Made by a program: the position numbers and the translations under genes. A stretch of DNA of 64,000 nt from Carya illinoinensis (taxonomy: Eukaryota; Streptophyta; Magnoliopsida; Fagales; Juglandaceae). Of this stretch, positions 11,563 through 23,339 are shown piece after piece (position 1 is the stretch's first letter; every line of letters starts with the position of its first letter). The notes under the pieces were generated by a model. That model worked only from the letters and a program-made list of their open reading frames with translations, was not told the DNA's origin and searched no databases. The stretch lies in NCBI RefSeq assembly GCF_018687715.1, contig NC_056760.1, forward strand, positions 10,900,001 through 10,964,000, written 5' to 3'.

Positions 11563-13620
11563 ATCTTTTAATTTATAATATTTGACAGAAGATGCATTAA
11601 TGGTTTCGAAAGGGGAAGGCCCAAATATTAAGTACTGTTCACGTATGAATAGTTGTCCATCTTTATTTATCTTTTAGGTTCTTAACAATAGAAAAATTCT
11701 ACTTATTATATTATATTATATATAATTTTTTTATTCTCTTGACAAATATGTGATGTAAGGATAGTGAATAGAAAAATTAAATTAATTTAGAAAAAATAAA
11801 AAAATAAAATAAAATAAAAACAAGTATAATACGTAAGATGATGAGTAGTAAAACTCTTTATAATATCATATAATATATTATGTATAATATTGTATTTAAG
11901 TTTTAACTTTAATTTAAATTTATCTCATTTTAACTCATTATCCAAACTTTTAATAAACCATGCATACATGGAACTTGGAGCTGTTGTGTTTACGAGAATG
12001 GTTCCAAAAATGGAGATTTTACCGAATTTGTTGAGTACTAATTATCATATTCTCCCAAAGTATGACCATTTTGCTTCTTGTTTTTTATTTTCCAATGTTG
12101 CGATTTCAATTAATCTACGTGTCATAGTTTATATATATAAATAAATAATTTAGTCGATGTTATAAAAAAAAAATTTAAAAACTAATATGATTTGAAGTTA
12201 TATGTTAAATTATATAAAAAAAATTTATTATAAAATAAATACATCGTATCATAAAAGATGTATGCGGGTTTATTTTTAAAATATAACTGTCTTATAATGC
12301 AAGGCGTGCTTCTTTTCAAAGATATTTTGATATATGTAACTTTCATGTAGCCGGCTAGCTGTAATGGAGTTTAGGTTTGAAGATAACTCTGGTAGAAAAA
12401 CAAAACAATTGGCTACGACTACAAGACAGAACTCAAAGATATGGATAAAATTTCAGGCCTCCTTTGATATTTTGCTTAGGCCAATAAATTAATGATCATT
12501 ACATACATGCTTTTGCCAATTGGACAGCTCAAAGTCGACAATTTGGCACTGTTTAAGTGTTAACTCACCTATTTTCTTTACGGCTTTAGGGAAGCAAGCA
12601 CTGCTACTAGTGGTATAAAACATGGAGATCTATAATCATTCACCCGACTTCTTGATTTTGACAGCAAAATCTGTGACATTTCCTCAAAGCTAATTAGTTT
12701 TACAGATACTACATATCAATATATTATAGAATAGCGCTAGCTTATCTATTTAAGTCTACCATTCAAGTATACTGTTTAGTAATTTTTTTTTAAAATTTTT
12801 TATTTAATAATTAAGTAAGTGATTTTAAATATATTAATATATTTTTTTAATTTTTTTAAAAATATTTAAATATATTAAAAAAAAGATTCACATTTTACTA
12901 ACGATAAAGTTGAACAGTACTACTCACCACTCTATATTATATTATGAGGTTGATCTGTTTGCGGCTGTTGACAGAATATAATATAATATATATATAATTG
13001 TTTAACATTGTGGAAGCTCCCACTACAAGTAGATGATTATGAAAAGTAATTATTAGTAGATGTTAAGACTTAGAAAATTATAAAGTTAATCTCTTTAAAA
13101 AATTGATTAAAAATGCTTACTTATGACGAAGAAAGTACTTAAACTAAATCAATCCTTCTCGAGACACCCAAAATACAAAGTGTAAAACAGTCAAAACCCT
13201 AATATTAATCAAGGATTGGAGAATAGAGCATGCTTCATTATTTGACTCAAACTTTGGATGGGATGACACTACTTGAAAGTGGGTGCCAATCCCATTGATA
13301 TATGTGTGCCAATGGTCTTATTCACAGCTTTGCCTAAAAAGAAGAGGTTGTTTCTTTTCAGCCATCACATTGAGGATTATTAATGTTTATTCACTTCTAA
13401 TATTGGCATCTGGATCGTGCTGCATGATATGACCAATGCCTCCCTCCCTTAAGTCCCTTGTACTACTCATATTAGTTAAGAATATTGCATTCTTTTCGAT
13501 TGGCCATTTCTTTCAAATCTTTGCAAGATTTTCTATTCGTTTTAGGAAAAAGTTAACCACCAATCTTACCTACTGTTTAGAAAAAAGTCATTTTGTTATT
13601 GTTATATATATATATATATA
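11563..13620. other. AT-rich intergenic DNA
   Basis: No gene is supported. Mostly A/T tracts, AAATAAAAT-type microsatellites near 11,795-11,820, and a (TA)n run at 13,603-13,624. An 84-codon ORF at 11,890-12,144 is low-complexity and unrecognised. Confidence 0.4.
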
Positions 13621-13621
13621 T

Positions 13622-13772
13622 ATATAAAGATTATATAAAAGTAAATTTTATAAAATTCGTTATATTTAATTTATAATAAAAATAATTTTTTAATATGTCA
13701 TATCACATCAAATTATGTTAATTTATTGATTTATTTTTATGTAATATTTTTGTTGTAACTATTTTTCTTAAA
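13622..13772. mobile_element. MITE, 'TATATAAAAGTAAAT' family, copy c
   Basis: GATTATATAAAAGTAAATTT on the left, TATGTCATATCACATCAAAT in the middle, and TTGATTTATTTTTATGTAAT on the right. Same arrangement as the copies at 2.5 and 16.2 kb. Confidence 0.5.
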
Positions 13773-14326
13773 ATAAACTTTAAAATATTTATTATTTATT
13801 TAATATTATCTAAAATATTTGGAGAACAATTTGAAGGGACGTTGGATTTGAGTAGTTGCAAGTGGCCAGCTGGTTGTCATGTATGTGTGTCTGATGATTT
13901 GGTGCTTGGCGAGCACATAATTTAGAAGCAAACTGGGGGTACTGGTGGGGTACCCAGAAGACCAAACCCTCGCTAGTAGAAGCAATCTAGCTTGAATTTG
14001 GTGGTGGCATGGGAGTTTCTTTTTGGCCGACAATATATCGTCTTTTCTTGTCCAATCGATTCCGCTATGAATATTATTTGAATGGAGTTTAAAGTTTTCG
14101 GCCGGAGTGTGCATGAGAGATGCCTCATCACTAGCTACTTCCCTTTTCCGGCCCTACCTTTTTCCAACCAACTAGAGCATGGAGCCATGCGAGGATGAGC
14201 AGGAGCATGACCCATCACCATTTTTGCCCACCATTTCACTGTTTCAGCATCACTTTCCACGCTTAACCCAACTTACTAACTTTCTATCTTTCTGTAATTT
14301 TTATAGTTTCCCATGACTTTAAGATG

Positions 14327-14330
<4 letters not shown>

Positions 14331-14369
<39 letters not shown>
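14331..14369. repeat. (GA)n microsatellite
   Basis: About 19 uninterrupted GA dinucleotides, the longest simple repeat in the first 30 kb. Confidence 0.95.
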
Positions 14370-14372
<3 letters not shown>

Positions 14373-14935
14373 TCGCGTTTTTTATAGGGTCAGTGAAACC
14401 ACATTGAACTGTTGAACTGGGACGAAAATCGTCAGAAGGAGCAAGTTATAAAAACTACAACTTTCTAATAAAATAAATAATAATGATACACTTCGATTCT
14501 TTTTTATAATTTTTAGAATCATGCGTTAAATTAAGGATACTTATGTAAAGTGATATTAATTTTATAAATTATCTTATAAAAATATCTTTTATTTAATACA
14601 TAGTTGTATAAAAGAAAGTTGTAATTGTATTATTTTCCTAATAAAATATCGTAACATGATTTTATCTAACAACATTCACATGAGTATCCTCTAAACAACA
14701 TAAACTCTCCAACCAATCACTGTTCTGTAAAAAAGAGTGGCATTAGACAACAACCACAATGAACCAACAATTGGGCTCGAACCGTTCTGGGGTCTACATG
14801 AGGAGTTGGCAACTGATGTAAAAACTAAAAAGCCCAACTCAAACTCCTGAAGAACCAAGGTTGCGTTATGCGTAAACGTATCTACAGGTGTCAAACCCCA
14901 AATCTGATTTCGTGCTGCTTTCACTTAGAGGTGTC

Positions 14936-15491
14936 AAATCGTGTTAACGGGTCGTGTCAAAATATATATATTATACTATATAACTCAACTCTAATCCGAT
15001 CCGTTAAGTTTGTCGTGTCAAAATCTCAAACCTTAACACGACCCGTTAACATAACGAGTCGTGTTGTGTCAACCCGTTTTGACTCATTAGTGAATATTAT
15101 AAAATAGATTAACACGATAAAATATGACTTACTTTAAACTATTTATGTAAATGGGTTGAATAAGTCCAAAATTAACCAATTTGACCTGATTAAATTTAAT
15201 ATAATTTTATATAAATTTGAAAATTACAATATTTATAAAAACTACAAAGCTAACTACAAGTTCAAAATTACAATTCAAACAATAAAAATATCGAAATTAA
15301 AATTCTAACAATTTTACTTTTAGCTATAAGGGTATAATTGTAATTTTAACATTCTTAACGTGTTTTAAGCAATCGTGTTTTAACGGGTTAACCCGTTTTG
15401 ACCCGAACACATTAAAATTAAATCCTAACCCGCTATTATCGTATCATGTTCGTATTAGGTTAACGGATCTTGTAACATATTGCCACCCCTA
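14936..15491. mobile_element. hAT-like MITE with GTGTTAACGGGTCGTGT core
   Basis: Begins TAGAGGTGTCAAATCGTG; the other end read on the minus strand begins TAGGGGTGGCAATATGTTAC, so the termini are inverted. Inside, GTTAACGGGTCGTGTC and its inverse ACACGACCCGTTAAC alternate several times. This type (AGGGGTG ends, ACCCGTTTTGACC core) is widespread in eudicots. Superfamily assignment is inferred; I found no clean 8-bp target duplication. Confidence 0.55.
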
Positions 15492-15714
15492 CAGTTTCAC
15501 CCACAAATTTAAAATTTAAAGGGGGAGTATTATCCCTGAATCCAAAGGGTACTTTCAAATTTATATGGAAATGGTTCACTCCCTACATATTCGTATTGTT
15601 TCCACTTTCGATCATTTCTTCCGGTGACTAAACCATGGTAAGATTTTCCTAGCTTTCACTGTTTAATCTCTTCGGAAAACCAAACTTAATGCACGTAAGA
15701 TTGAAAAACAATAG

Positions 15715-16070
15715 TCTATGTTGACATAAGATAAGAAATTTGTGAATAATAATAAAATGATTTATGAATATTAATAAAATTATTTAAGTTAGGATATTTT
15801 ATGAAATTTTAGAAAATGATAGAAAAAAGTTTGAATAAAAATATTATAAAATTAAAATTTTGTTAGAATATAATATTATTTTTATTTTAAAATTTGAAAA
15901 AATTAAATTATTTTTATATTATTTTTATAAGTTTAGAAAAGTCGTAATAATTAAATAATAATTAGATTAAAAATTTCAAGATTTGAAATGGAAAAATATT
16001 TATATTTATGATATTTAGATGTTGCGATGAGATAGAATCATCTTACAATATAAACGGGGCCTAAATGTTA
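15715..16070. mobile_element. MITE fragment, ATGAGATGAG family
   Basis: Runs from GTTGACATAAGATAAGAAAT to GATGAGATAGAATCATCTTA followed by ACGGGGCC. The core has the TTTGAATAAAAATATTATAA and ATTTTGTTAGAATATAATAT blocks that recur at 22.5, 37.9 and 55.9 kb. Confidence 0.45.
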
Positions 16071-16214
16071 CCACGAAGAAAGACTATTGTGATAAGTAAA
16101 TGACCGGATTTCTCCCTTCAAAGATTTCGTTAATCACCATAGCAAGAGCACATGCACTCATTGATTAGAATGTAGGATCTAAAGCGATAGAGAAGTTTTG
16201 TTATTTAATTAAAA

Positions 16215-16380
16215 ACTGCTACATTCATAAAGAGATTATACAAAATAAATCTACAAATTAATATGGTTTCATGGAATCCGTTAGATTTATTTTATAATAA
16301 AGATAATTTTACAATTTGACATATCATATCGAGTCATATTAGTTTATGAGTTTACTTGTATATAATCTTTTTGTGGCTAA
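16215..16380. mobile_element. MITE, 'TATACAAAATAAATCTACAA' family, copy d
   Basis: Starts AGAGATTATACAAAATAAAT and ends GTTTACTTGTATATAATCTT, imperfectly inverted. The centre reads GTTAGATTTATTTTATAATA. It is the best-preserved of the copies in the left half of the window. Confidence 0.55.
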
Positions 16381-16779
16381 AGTATCCTATTTAATTTATT
16401 TATCAAGATAAAAGATTTTCTGCTCCTGGACATTCTTGTTACCTCTATTTTTGATAAGTTATTCATGTTACCTTGATGGGAAAGAAGTACAATCCCATTA
16501 TCACACTAGGTCATACGACGCATCGAGGCCATAAACTATATCACAAATAAGACCAGGCAGAAAAGGAGAGAGAAGAAGGCTTGATGAAATTCACGCGATA
16601 ACAACAAGAATATGATTTATAATTCTCAACAAAAACAGTGTCTTTTAAGAAGTATTTCAGATCATTTATCGAATTCTCAGAACACACACTCTCGGCCCTA
16701 AGTAGATGGAACGGGTTCACTTCTTCACCAAGGCACCTATTATGTAATGACCAAAGTGCAAAGATCTTGGCGCAGCCAA

Positions 16780-19700
16780 CTAGAATTTCTGGATAACCAC
16801 TGAATTGGCAAGACCGGCTTGCTCAATTGTCTGAGCTGGATCACTTAGAAGCTTGGGAGGGAATCCCATCATCTGAAGATGATAATTCCTAGCACCTCCA
16901 GGCCTTGATGCATCAATGAAGGATCGAATGTCATTGATCGTATGATGGTGATTAAAATGTGCTATCATGCGGGTACCATCAGCCAATCTAAGTTGAATGG
17001 CAGTTGACGGCAATGTTTCATCCACAACCAGGCCCGTGGAAGGTGTTGGAGCAGAGTTGAAAGGGGCGGAAGCAACAGTTGGCTCGGGTGCCGCTGGAGC
17101 AGAGCTGCTACCTAGAGTTCTTCCCACACCCTGAAATGGAACATGGCGCCTCTCTGGTTCCTGCACAAAAAGAAAGGGGGAGATGGTAAATTTCATGTCC
17201 GCTACTGGACCTTATAGATAGAACCAACGAGATTCCACTGCATCGGAGAGCACGTAGATACATTAAAAGATACACTACAATTTCACAACTGTAATACCAT
17301 GACCAGGGGCAATAGCCTTTGAGTGATGGTTCTGTAAAATTCTTTTTTTGATCGGAAAGCTGTACATCAGCAGAGATTACATGCAACTGACATTGGTTCA
17401 CTAAATTTTTTACCAGTTGAGACCAAATAATTTGACTCTGGTGGCATATAATGACAGAGAAAGGGATGGACAAATTAAATATTTTAAAACAGTACTCACA
17501 GGGCAGTTTTCATTTCTTCTTATTAGATTGACATGAACAGAGGACCTCCTATCTGCAGGTTCAAGCTCTTTAGGGCACTCAGACTTTCTGATACTCTGCA
17601 TTGAGATGTCACCAAACATGTAGAAGAGTGAGAGAAATCCACTGCTGATGCCAGGGTTAATGGTTACCCGATGAACAGAAAAAGAAGCTACAATGTAAAG
17701 TCGAGTATCAACAGTCAATCTGCATGATTACCACTCAAATTCATTCACATTAACTCAGTAAGAACAAGGGAAAGATAAAGACGGCATGCAACATATAAAC
17801 CTGCAATAGATTATTATTTTTTTGGTTCATTACAATAAACAGATGCTGAAAAAACAAACAGAAGCCATCCACCTGTAGCAGAAATTATGATGGCCGCTTC
17901 TGTTTCTGTTTCTTGTTTTTTTTTTTTTCTTCAAAGAATTCAAAACCACGATGGCTATTACCTCTAAGAAAGCTGCATTTTCAGGATCGTCCAAACTCCT
18001 CAAAGGGCCGTCATTTACCGTGAAACCATTACTCCAGAAAACAATGTTGTGAACAACGTTCTCAGGCTGCTGAGGAGCAGTTTGTACAGTTTCCCCTGAA
18101 AGTAGTCTACCAGTTCCTGTAAAATTGCTTGAGCTTGAAGAGGGACGGAGTTGTTCAACAGGCCCTTCAACTGCTCCCAGTTGCCTAGCTTGATTAAAGA
18201 TTGCATCCACATCATTGGCCTTTGAAGGATCTTGGACGAGCATCCCACTGCAATTAATAATATTCCAGATGTTAGCATACAATAACCATTTCTACACCTG
18301 CAATACAACTCTATCATGTTATCTTCTACTATATCAGCAGAAAAAACTTAGAAAATCCAATACTATGAAAATCATGCCAGCTTGCATCTGTAAATTGAGC
18401 AAATCATGTCAATGGAGCCAGTATTGGTGTCAAATCCTGTGCAACCATAACACTTCACAACTTCAGCATTCGTTTTGCAGCAAATGCCCATACACTACCC
18501 AGCAGTGATTCTATGGAAACATACTCTTTAATCCTGGATTTTCATAAATTCTCTGATGCAGTAAAAATAAGAATATACCGTTGAGCAACTGTCTGGAACT
18601 AAATTTTCCACTTGCCGCTTGGTATCTCCCTCCCTCCCCAATATTCTCTCTCCCTTCCCCTTCCATTCTTTCCCTAATTTCTTGATTTCTTTCAATCATT
18701 CCTCACTTAAAACCTTGTATTGGATGCATCTACTCTCATCTCTTCTCTCCTTTTATTTTCCGAATTTAAAATTTCCTCGAATATTAACGCTTCGGTTTTT
18801 TCCCTTTTCGTCTCGATAGCTTTAATTTTAGCAGCTAAACAAAGGAAAACATGCTCTGATTATAACTTCTTTGGATGTGTGTGCGTGATAGATTTGGTTT
18901 CATCAAGTTTTATAAAGAGCCTGAACCGAAAGTATCGAGTGTGAGCAGCGATCTCAACGTCCTCGACTTAATGATCCTTGATACCATGTCTTTCGAGGAG
19001 CTTTTGGGCCATTGCAACAAGAATTACAAGAAGAATCAGAGTGATCTTTCTAAGCTCCAAGACCGCCTCAAGAGGTTAGGATACTATGTTCCTGGTACCT
19101 TTTACACTTTACTCCTATTAAAAAAATTCTTTACCTATCAAAAAACAGTTCAGGCTCTGCTCCTGTTTGATGTTGTTTGGTCACTAAGAAAGAATTAGTA
19201 CAAAGATATTGTTATTTTGTGCTTTATTTAACCTTTTGGGTCTCACGCGTTGAAATTGGTGATGAAGAAGAGGCTCTCGATTTACCTACACCGCTTTGCT
19301 TGGAATCCAAGAAAGGATTGGCTCCACCATCTTCTTATTTCGGACAAGGCTGTACGAAAGATTCTATTATCAAGAGTTTGGAAGAAGATGTGTTGTATCC
19401 TTGAACCATTTATTTGTTTGTTATGCTTCAGTTGTCTACTACAAAGTCAGATATCTTAAAAGGTTGAATGGGGATTTTTCTTGAGTTTCATGATACTCTG
19501 AATTTATCATAAAAGGCCAATGCTTTGATGCAAGTGATGATCGTGATAGTGAATTCGTAGATCGACCGGGCTCCTTTGTGGGTTGGCTTGCTCAGCCTAT
19601 AATCTGGGCAGCAGTAGAAGAACTCCTCTGCCAATTCCTATTCATCTGTTCTTTCTATTCTTTTTTCTTTTTTTTAATAAAAAAGATATAAAAAAACCAC

Positions 19701-20338
19701 GTCAGCAATGGTCACAATCGGTACACGAGTTGCTTGTACCTAGAGGAACTGCAATCGAATATGTCACGGTGATGGGTCTCTTTACATAAGAAACATTAAT
19801 CATAACCCCGAGAACTATAACTAAACATTAAGCTTCCAAGCACAGCCCCAATTCAAACACTCAATCACTTCCTTATCGTTTCATTGGAAAATTGAATAAT
19901 TCTTATCTTCATTGTCTCAATATATTCTTCAACATAAAAATATTCTCAACAGCCAAACAGAGCATTAGAACAATTAAATAAGAATACACATTAAACTCAT
20001 AAAAGACCTAATTAGAATTTTTTTTTTTACGAATGATAAAAAGACCGAATTATTCGAAAACAGAGGCTGCTAATCAAAGTTCTAATGCAATCAAATGAAG
20101 TGGAAGTATAACTTCCAATAAGCGGGACTGCAAGTTTGATTTAATGGGGGATTTAGAAGGTAGAACTGAAAGCTAGGGTTTAAAGGAAGGACCTCTTCTC
20201 GCCACCAGTGTAGTACTCTTGGGGGCCATCCGAGTCACTGTCCGAGTCGGCGGACGGGCGGTTCAGATCGGAGAGCGTGCGTATACCGCCTGTACGGCTG
20301 CTCGAGGGCTTCGAAGGTTTCTTGTCCCGTGATGCCAT
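16780..20338 (-). CDS. PUX4: Plant UBX domain protein, PUX4-type CDC48 adaptor
   Basis: Complete four-exon gene: 20338-20193, 18247-17962, 17595-17500 and 17160-16780 (stop included). The 909 nt give 302 aa, close to the length I recall for Arabidopsis PUX4. It starts [15 protein letters not shown]; residues 25-50 include [21 protein letters not shown] domain spans about 110-175 ([16 protein letters not shown]). The SHP box FQGVGRTLG is at 185-193 and a UBX domain fills 228-302 with the GFPPK loop. SHP plus UBX means binding to the N-domain of the AAA ATPase CDC48/p97, and SEP is typical of p47/PUX adaptors in ubiquitin-dependent segregase work. All introns are GT-AG and every junction keeps frame. 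Intron 1 (18,248-20,192) is unusually long for the gene. PUX3 or PUX5 is a less likely label. Confidence 0.92.
18860..19410 (+). pseudogene. Coding-like remnants inside PUX4 intron 1, antisense
   Basis: Two stretches on the plus strand read like protein. One (about 18,900-19,097) includes [15 protein letters not shown] and [15 protein letters not shown]. The other (about 19,250-19,404) includes [15 protein letters not shown] and [16 protein letters not shown] after CCTG near 19,096 could be a donor, but no clean AG restores frame, and the flanks (18,600-18,800) are CT-rich like a leader. I do not recognise the family with confidence. A faint resemblance to plant spindle/kinetochore-associated (SKA-type) proteins is from memory only. 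It could be a decayed gene copy or part of a live nested gene. Confidence 0.35.
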
Positions 20339-21659
20339 TGACTTCTGCGATCCAGAGAGACAGACAGAAAGGAGTTCGACTTGGAGCTAGCTTTGGCGTT
20401 ACACCCTATATAAACACGCGCTCTTCCGAGGTGCGTCGACCAATGAAAAAACCTTTTTTTTTTTTTAATTATATTTTTTTATAATTTTTTTATTTTTAAT
20501 ATAAACAACAATAATTAAATATGTTTATATATATAAAATAATTATCTAACGAAATTTTGTTGATTTATTAATTTTTTTTGTTTTATCGTTAAAAGTAATG
20601 TTGTTAGTTACGTGAATAAATTAAAACGGCTCTCTCCCTCTCTCTTCTTAAAAGTTTTTATTTTTTTAATCTCTCTTCCAAATCATTTATAAATAAATTT
20701 ATAGGGATCTAAATTTATGCAGCATGCATCAATCCTAGAACTCATACATTTATGATCATTTATTTATGAGGTATATTATTTATATATATTATATTATATA
20801 TATATATATAAATTATATAGATATATTATATATATGATCTTTTATATAAATTATAATTTATATATAAATTTATATATGTGATTTAAAATTTTTATTCATT
20901 CTTATATAAACAAAGAGAAATGTAAAATAATTAAGTTTAAATCTATTTACCAACTACATTTACGAATACAATTATTTCAATAAAATATTATTTATTTATC
21001 AATTTAAATTCATTATGAAAAATTAAAATAAAATAATAATATGTTATAAAAACTTTAGTATTTTATTTCTTTATAAAAATTATATCACTTTTTTAAAATA
21101 ATCACTTTATTAAACTAAGCACGTTGCTTTACTGTTAATGGCTTTGGTTCAAGGTTCATTTTTTTCTCACGTATTTGTTGTTTCTAGCCGTACCCAGGAA
21201 CATATATAATAGTAAATAATAAGATTTTAATTTTAAATACTTTAAAACCGATTTAAGTCTTATTATTTGATGTTAGAAATTATATATATTTTTAAAAGTA
21301 TTATATTATTAATCAAAATTTTTTCCTTAATAAAAATAATATTAATTCTTGAAAATAATATTTCTATATACTTGGCGAACGTCCCTTAGACGTTGCCCAA
21401 CTATTAGTATATGTAGAGAGAGAGAGGATAATGTTACAATGCTATCCAAAATTATCCATTTGGTGTCCCCTTAGTGCATATTGTTTCTTTTTTTGATTTT
21501 TGATTTCAAAATTTTTTTAAATATGTATAAATATTCTTTTAAAAAGAAAATTAATACACTAATAATTCATTTCTTAAGCATTCAATTAAAAAATTAAAGT
21601 TTTAAATAAAACACATAAAGGGGCAATTTGAGAGACAAACTCAGGGGCATAATATCATT

Positions 21660-21960
21660 TTCCATTAAAATAAGTGCATGTTTGATATTTTGGATAATTT
21701 AACTTTAACTTTTAAGGCTGCTTTTTAAAGTTGAGATAAGATGAGTTGAGTTGAATTGTGAATAATAGTATTTTTTAAATCTCATTAAGATGAGTTTAAT
21801 CTTTTTAGATTAAGATAGATTTAACTTTTTAAATTAAAATATATGAAGTAAGTTGAGATGGATTTTTTTTTTTTTTAAAAAAAGTTGAAAAAACAATGGA
21901 TCTCATTAATGATTAGTTTGAAATGAGTTGAGTTTGATTCAACAACTAAATACAGCTAGC
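21660..21960. mobile_element. MITE, ATGAGATGAG family
   Basis: GTGCATGTTTGATATTTTGG at the left, GATAAGATGAGTTGAGTTGA inside, and AAATGAGTTGAGTTTGATTC then CAACTAAATACAGC at the right. These are the motifs typical of this family in the window. Confidence 0.45.
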
Positions 21961-22469
21961 TAAGGTTTATAGTTGCAAAGCTTAAGTAATAAGCACTATT
22001 ATGAAAAATTTATTTGCTATTTGAGGACCATATGTTATAAAACACTTTTAAATATATTACACTTATTTAAAAATAAATTAAAAAAATATTTTTTGAGATA
22101 AAAATGATATAAAAGATCATTTGATTTTTGAAAGATCGTGACTATATCTTTAATAAAAATCAAATTTTATAATTAAAAACAAAGAAAATAATCTATAGAA
22201 TTTTCAGTAAGTATAATGAAAAAAACATCTTCAACTATGCATAAGTGAAATAGCAATACATTATACAATTCTACAATTCTACATAAGATAGTAATAAAAT
22301 TATAATTATGTAAAAGTTACTTATCAAAATAATTATGTAAAAGTTGTAATGAATTTGTTTCCCATTAACAAATTTTTAAATGTTTTTACATTATGTTAAT
22401 ATCTACAAAAATACGTTCACAAGAAGCATTAAATTTTAAAACATAATTTTTAAATGAACATGTACTTTA

Positions 22470-22670
22470 AGGGTTGATTTGGATTTAGAAATGAGATGAG
22501 ATGATTTTAGAAAAAATATGAAAATTAAATAAAATATTATTATAATATTATTATTATTTTAAAATTTTAAAAGGTTAAATTGTTTATTATATTTTATATA
22601 AAAATTTAAAAAAATTATAATAATGAAATAAAATTAAATACTTTCCAAATTCAAACGGAATGTAAATCGG
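22470..22670. mobile_element. MITE, ATGAGATGAG family
   Basis: Begins GGGTTGATTTGGATTTAGAA then ATGAGATGAGATGA and ends TACTTTCCAAATTCAAACGG. The termini are inverted (TTTGGATTTAGAA against TTCCAAATTCAAA) around an AT-rich core. Confidence 0.55.
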
Positions 22671-22929
22671 TCAATCCAACAATCTAAAATCTTTAAAAAG
22701 GAAAAATTTTATATCTCTCAAAATTAAATAAATTATATAAACAAAAAATTAATTTTATTTTTTCTAAAATACTAAAGGTTGCCTCACAAGTTCGTAACCT
22801 CTTGACAATAAGTGGAGAGGGGGAGGGTGTTGTCCAGCCGCTCCTTGGTAACTCCGATTTGCACCACCATGAGCTAACGTTGTGGCCGCTAGTAGTCAAA
22901 GCTGTTTATCGTTTGCCTTCTAGTTTGGT

Positions 22930-23125
22930 CAACTCATTGTAATTTATTTTAAATTAATTCTTCAAAAGATTTATTAATTTATTAATTTTTTATAAAAAAA
23001 TTAAATCTATATCAATCTATTTCATACATTTCAATTAAAAAACTTAAACTTATCTCAATGAGATTATAAAATACTACAATTTACAATTCAACTCGAATTA
23101 TCTTAATATTCAAACATAATTAATA
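22930..23125. mobile_element. MITE fragment, ATGAGATGAG family, inverted
   Basis: ACTTATCTCAATGAGATTAT and ACAATTCAACTCGAATTATC then TTCAAACATAATT match the 21.7-kb copy read from the other strand. Confidence 0.4.
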
Positions 23126-23339
23126 GTTAAGCCAACGAAGATGAAACATTTCTCTCTCTATAAACGGCACGAAGCATTTCTCTTTCTATAAATTGCTTGT
23201 GACTCTCTTATTTACCTTAGTCGATATTCAAATCAAACAACAATAATAGTAATTAGATCACGACAAAAGTTGGGACTCTCCTCCATCCACCAGTTGTTAG
23301 GAGTGGCATCTGATCTAACAGTCATCACCCTTTGAAAAA

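Larger units (their letters stand above)
20345..23339. other. AT-rich intergenic DNA between PUX4 and the Sirevirus
   Basis: Contains a (TA)n-rich tract at about 20,770-20,880 and several MITE fragments listed separately. The first 100 bases are the PUX4 leader and promoter. No coding ORF is supported; the 68-codon minus-strand ORF at 22,693-22,899 is unrecognised. Confidence 0.5.

Noticed and set aside
13806..14114. 102-codon minus-strand ORF
   Set aside because: No family features, no supporting splice signals and no repeat relationship; treated as chance.
14691..14924. 77-codon minus-strand ORF next to the hAT-like MITE
   Set aside because: Unrecognised and without a paralogous copy; I could not support it as a gene.
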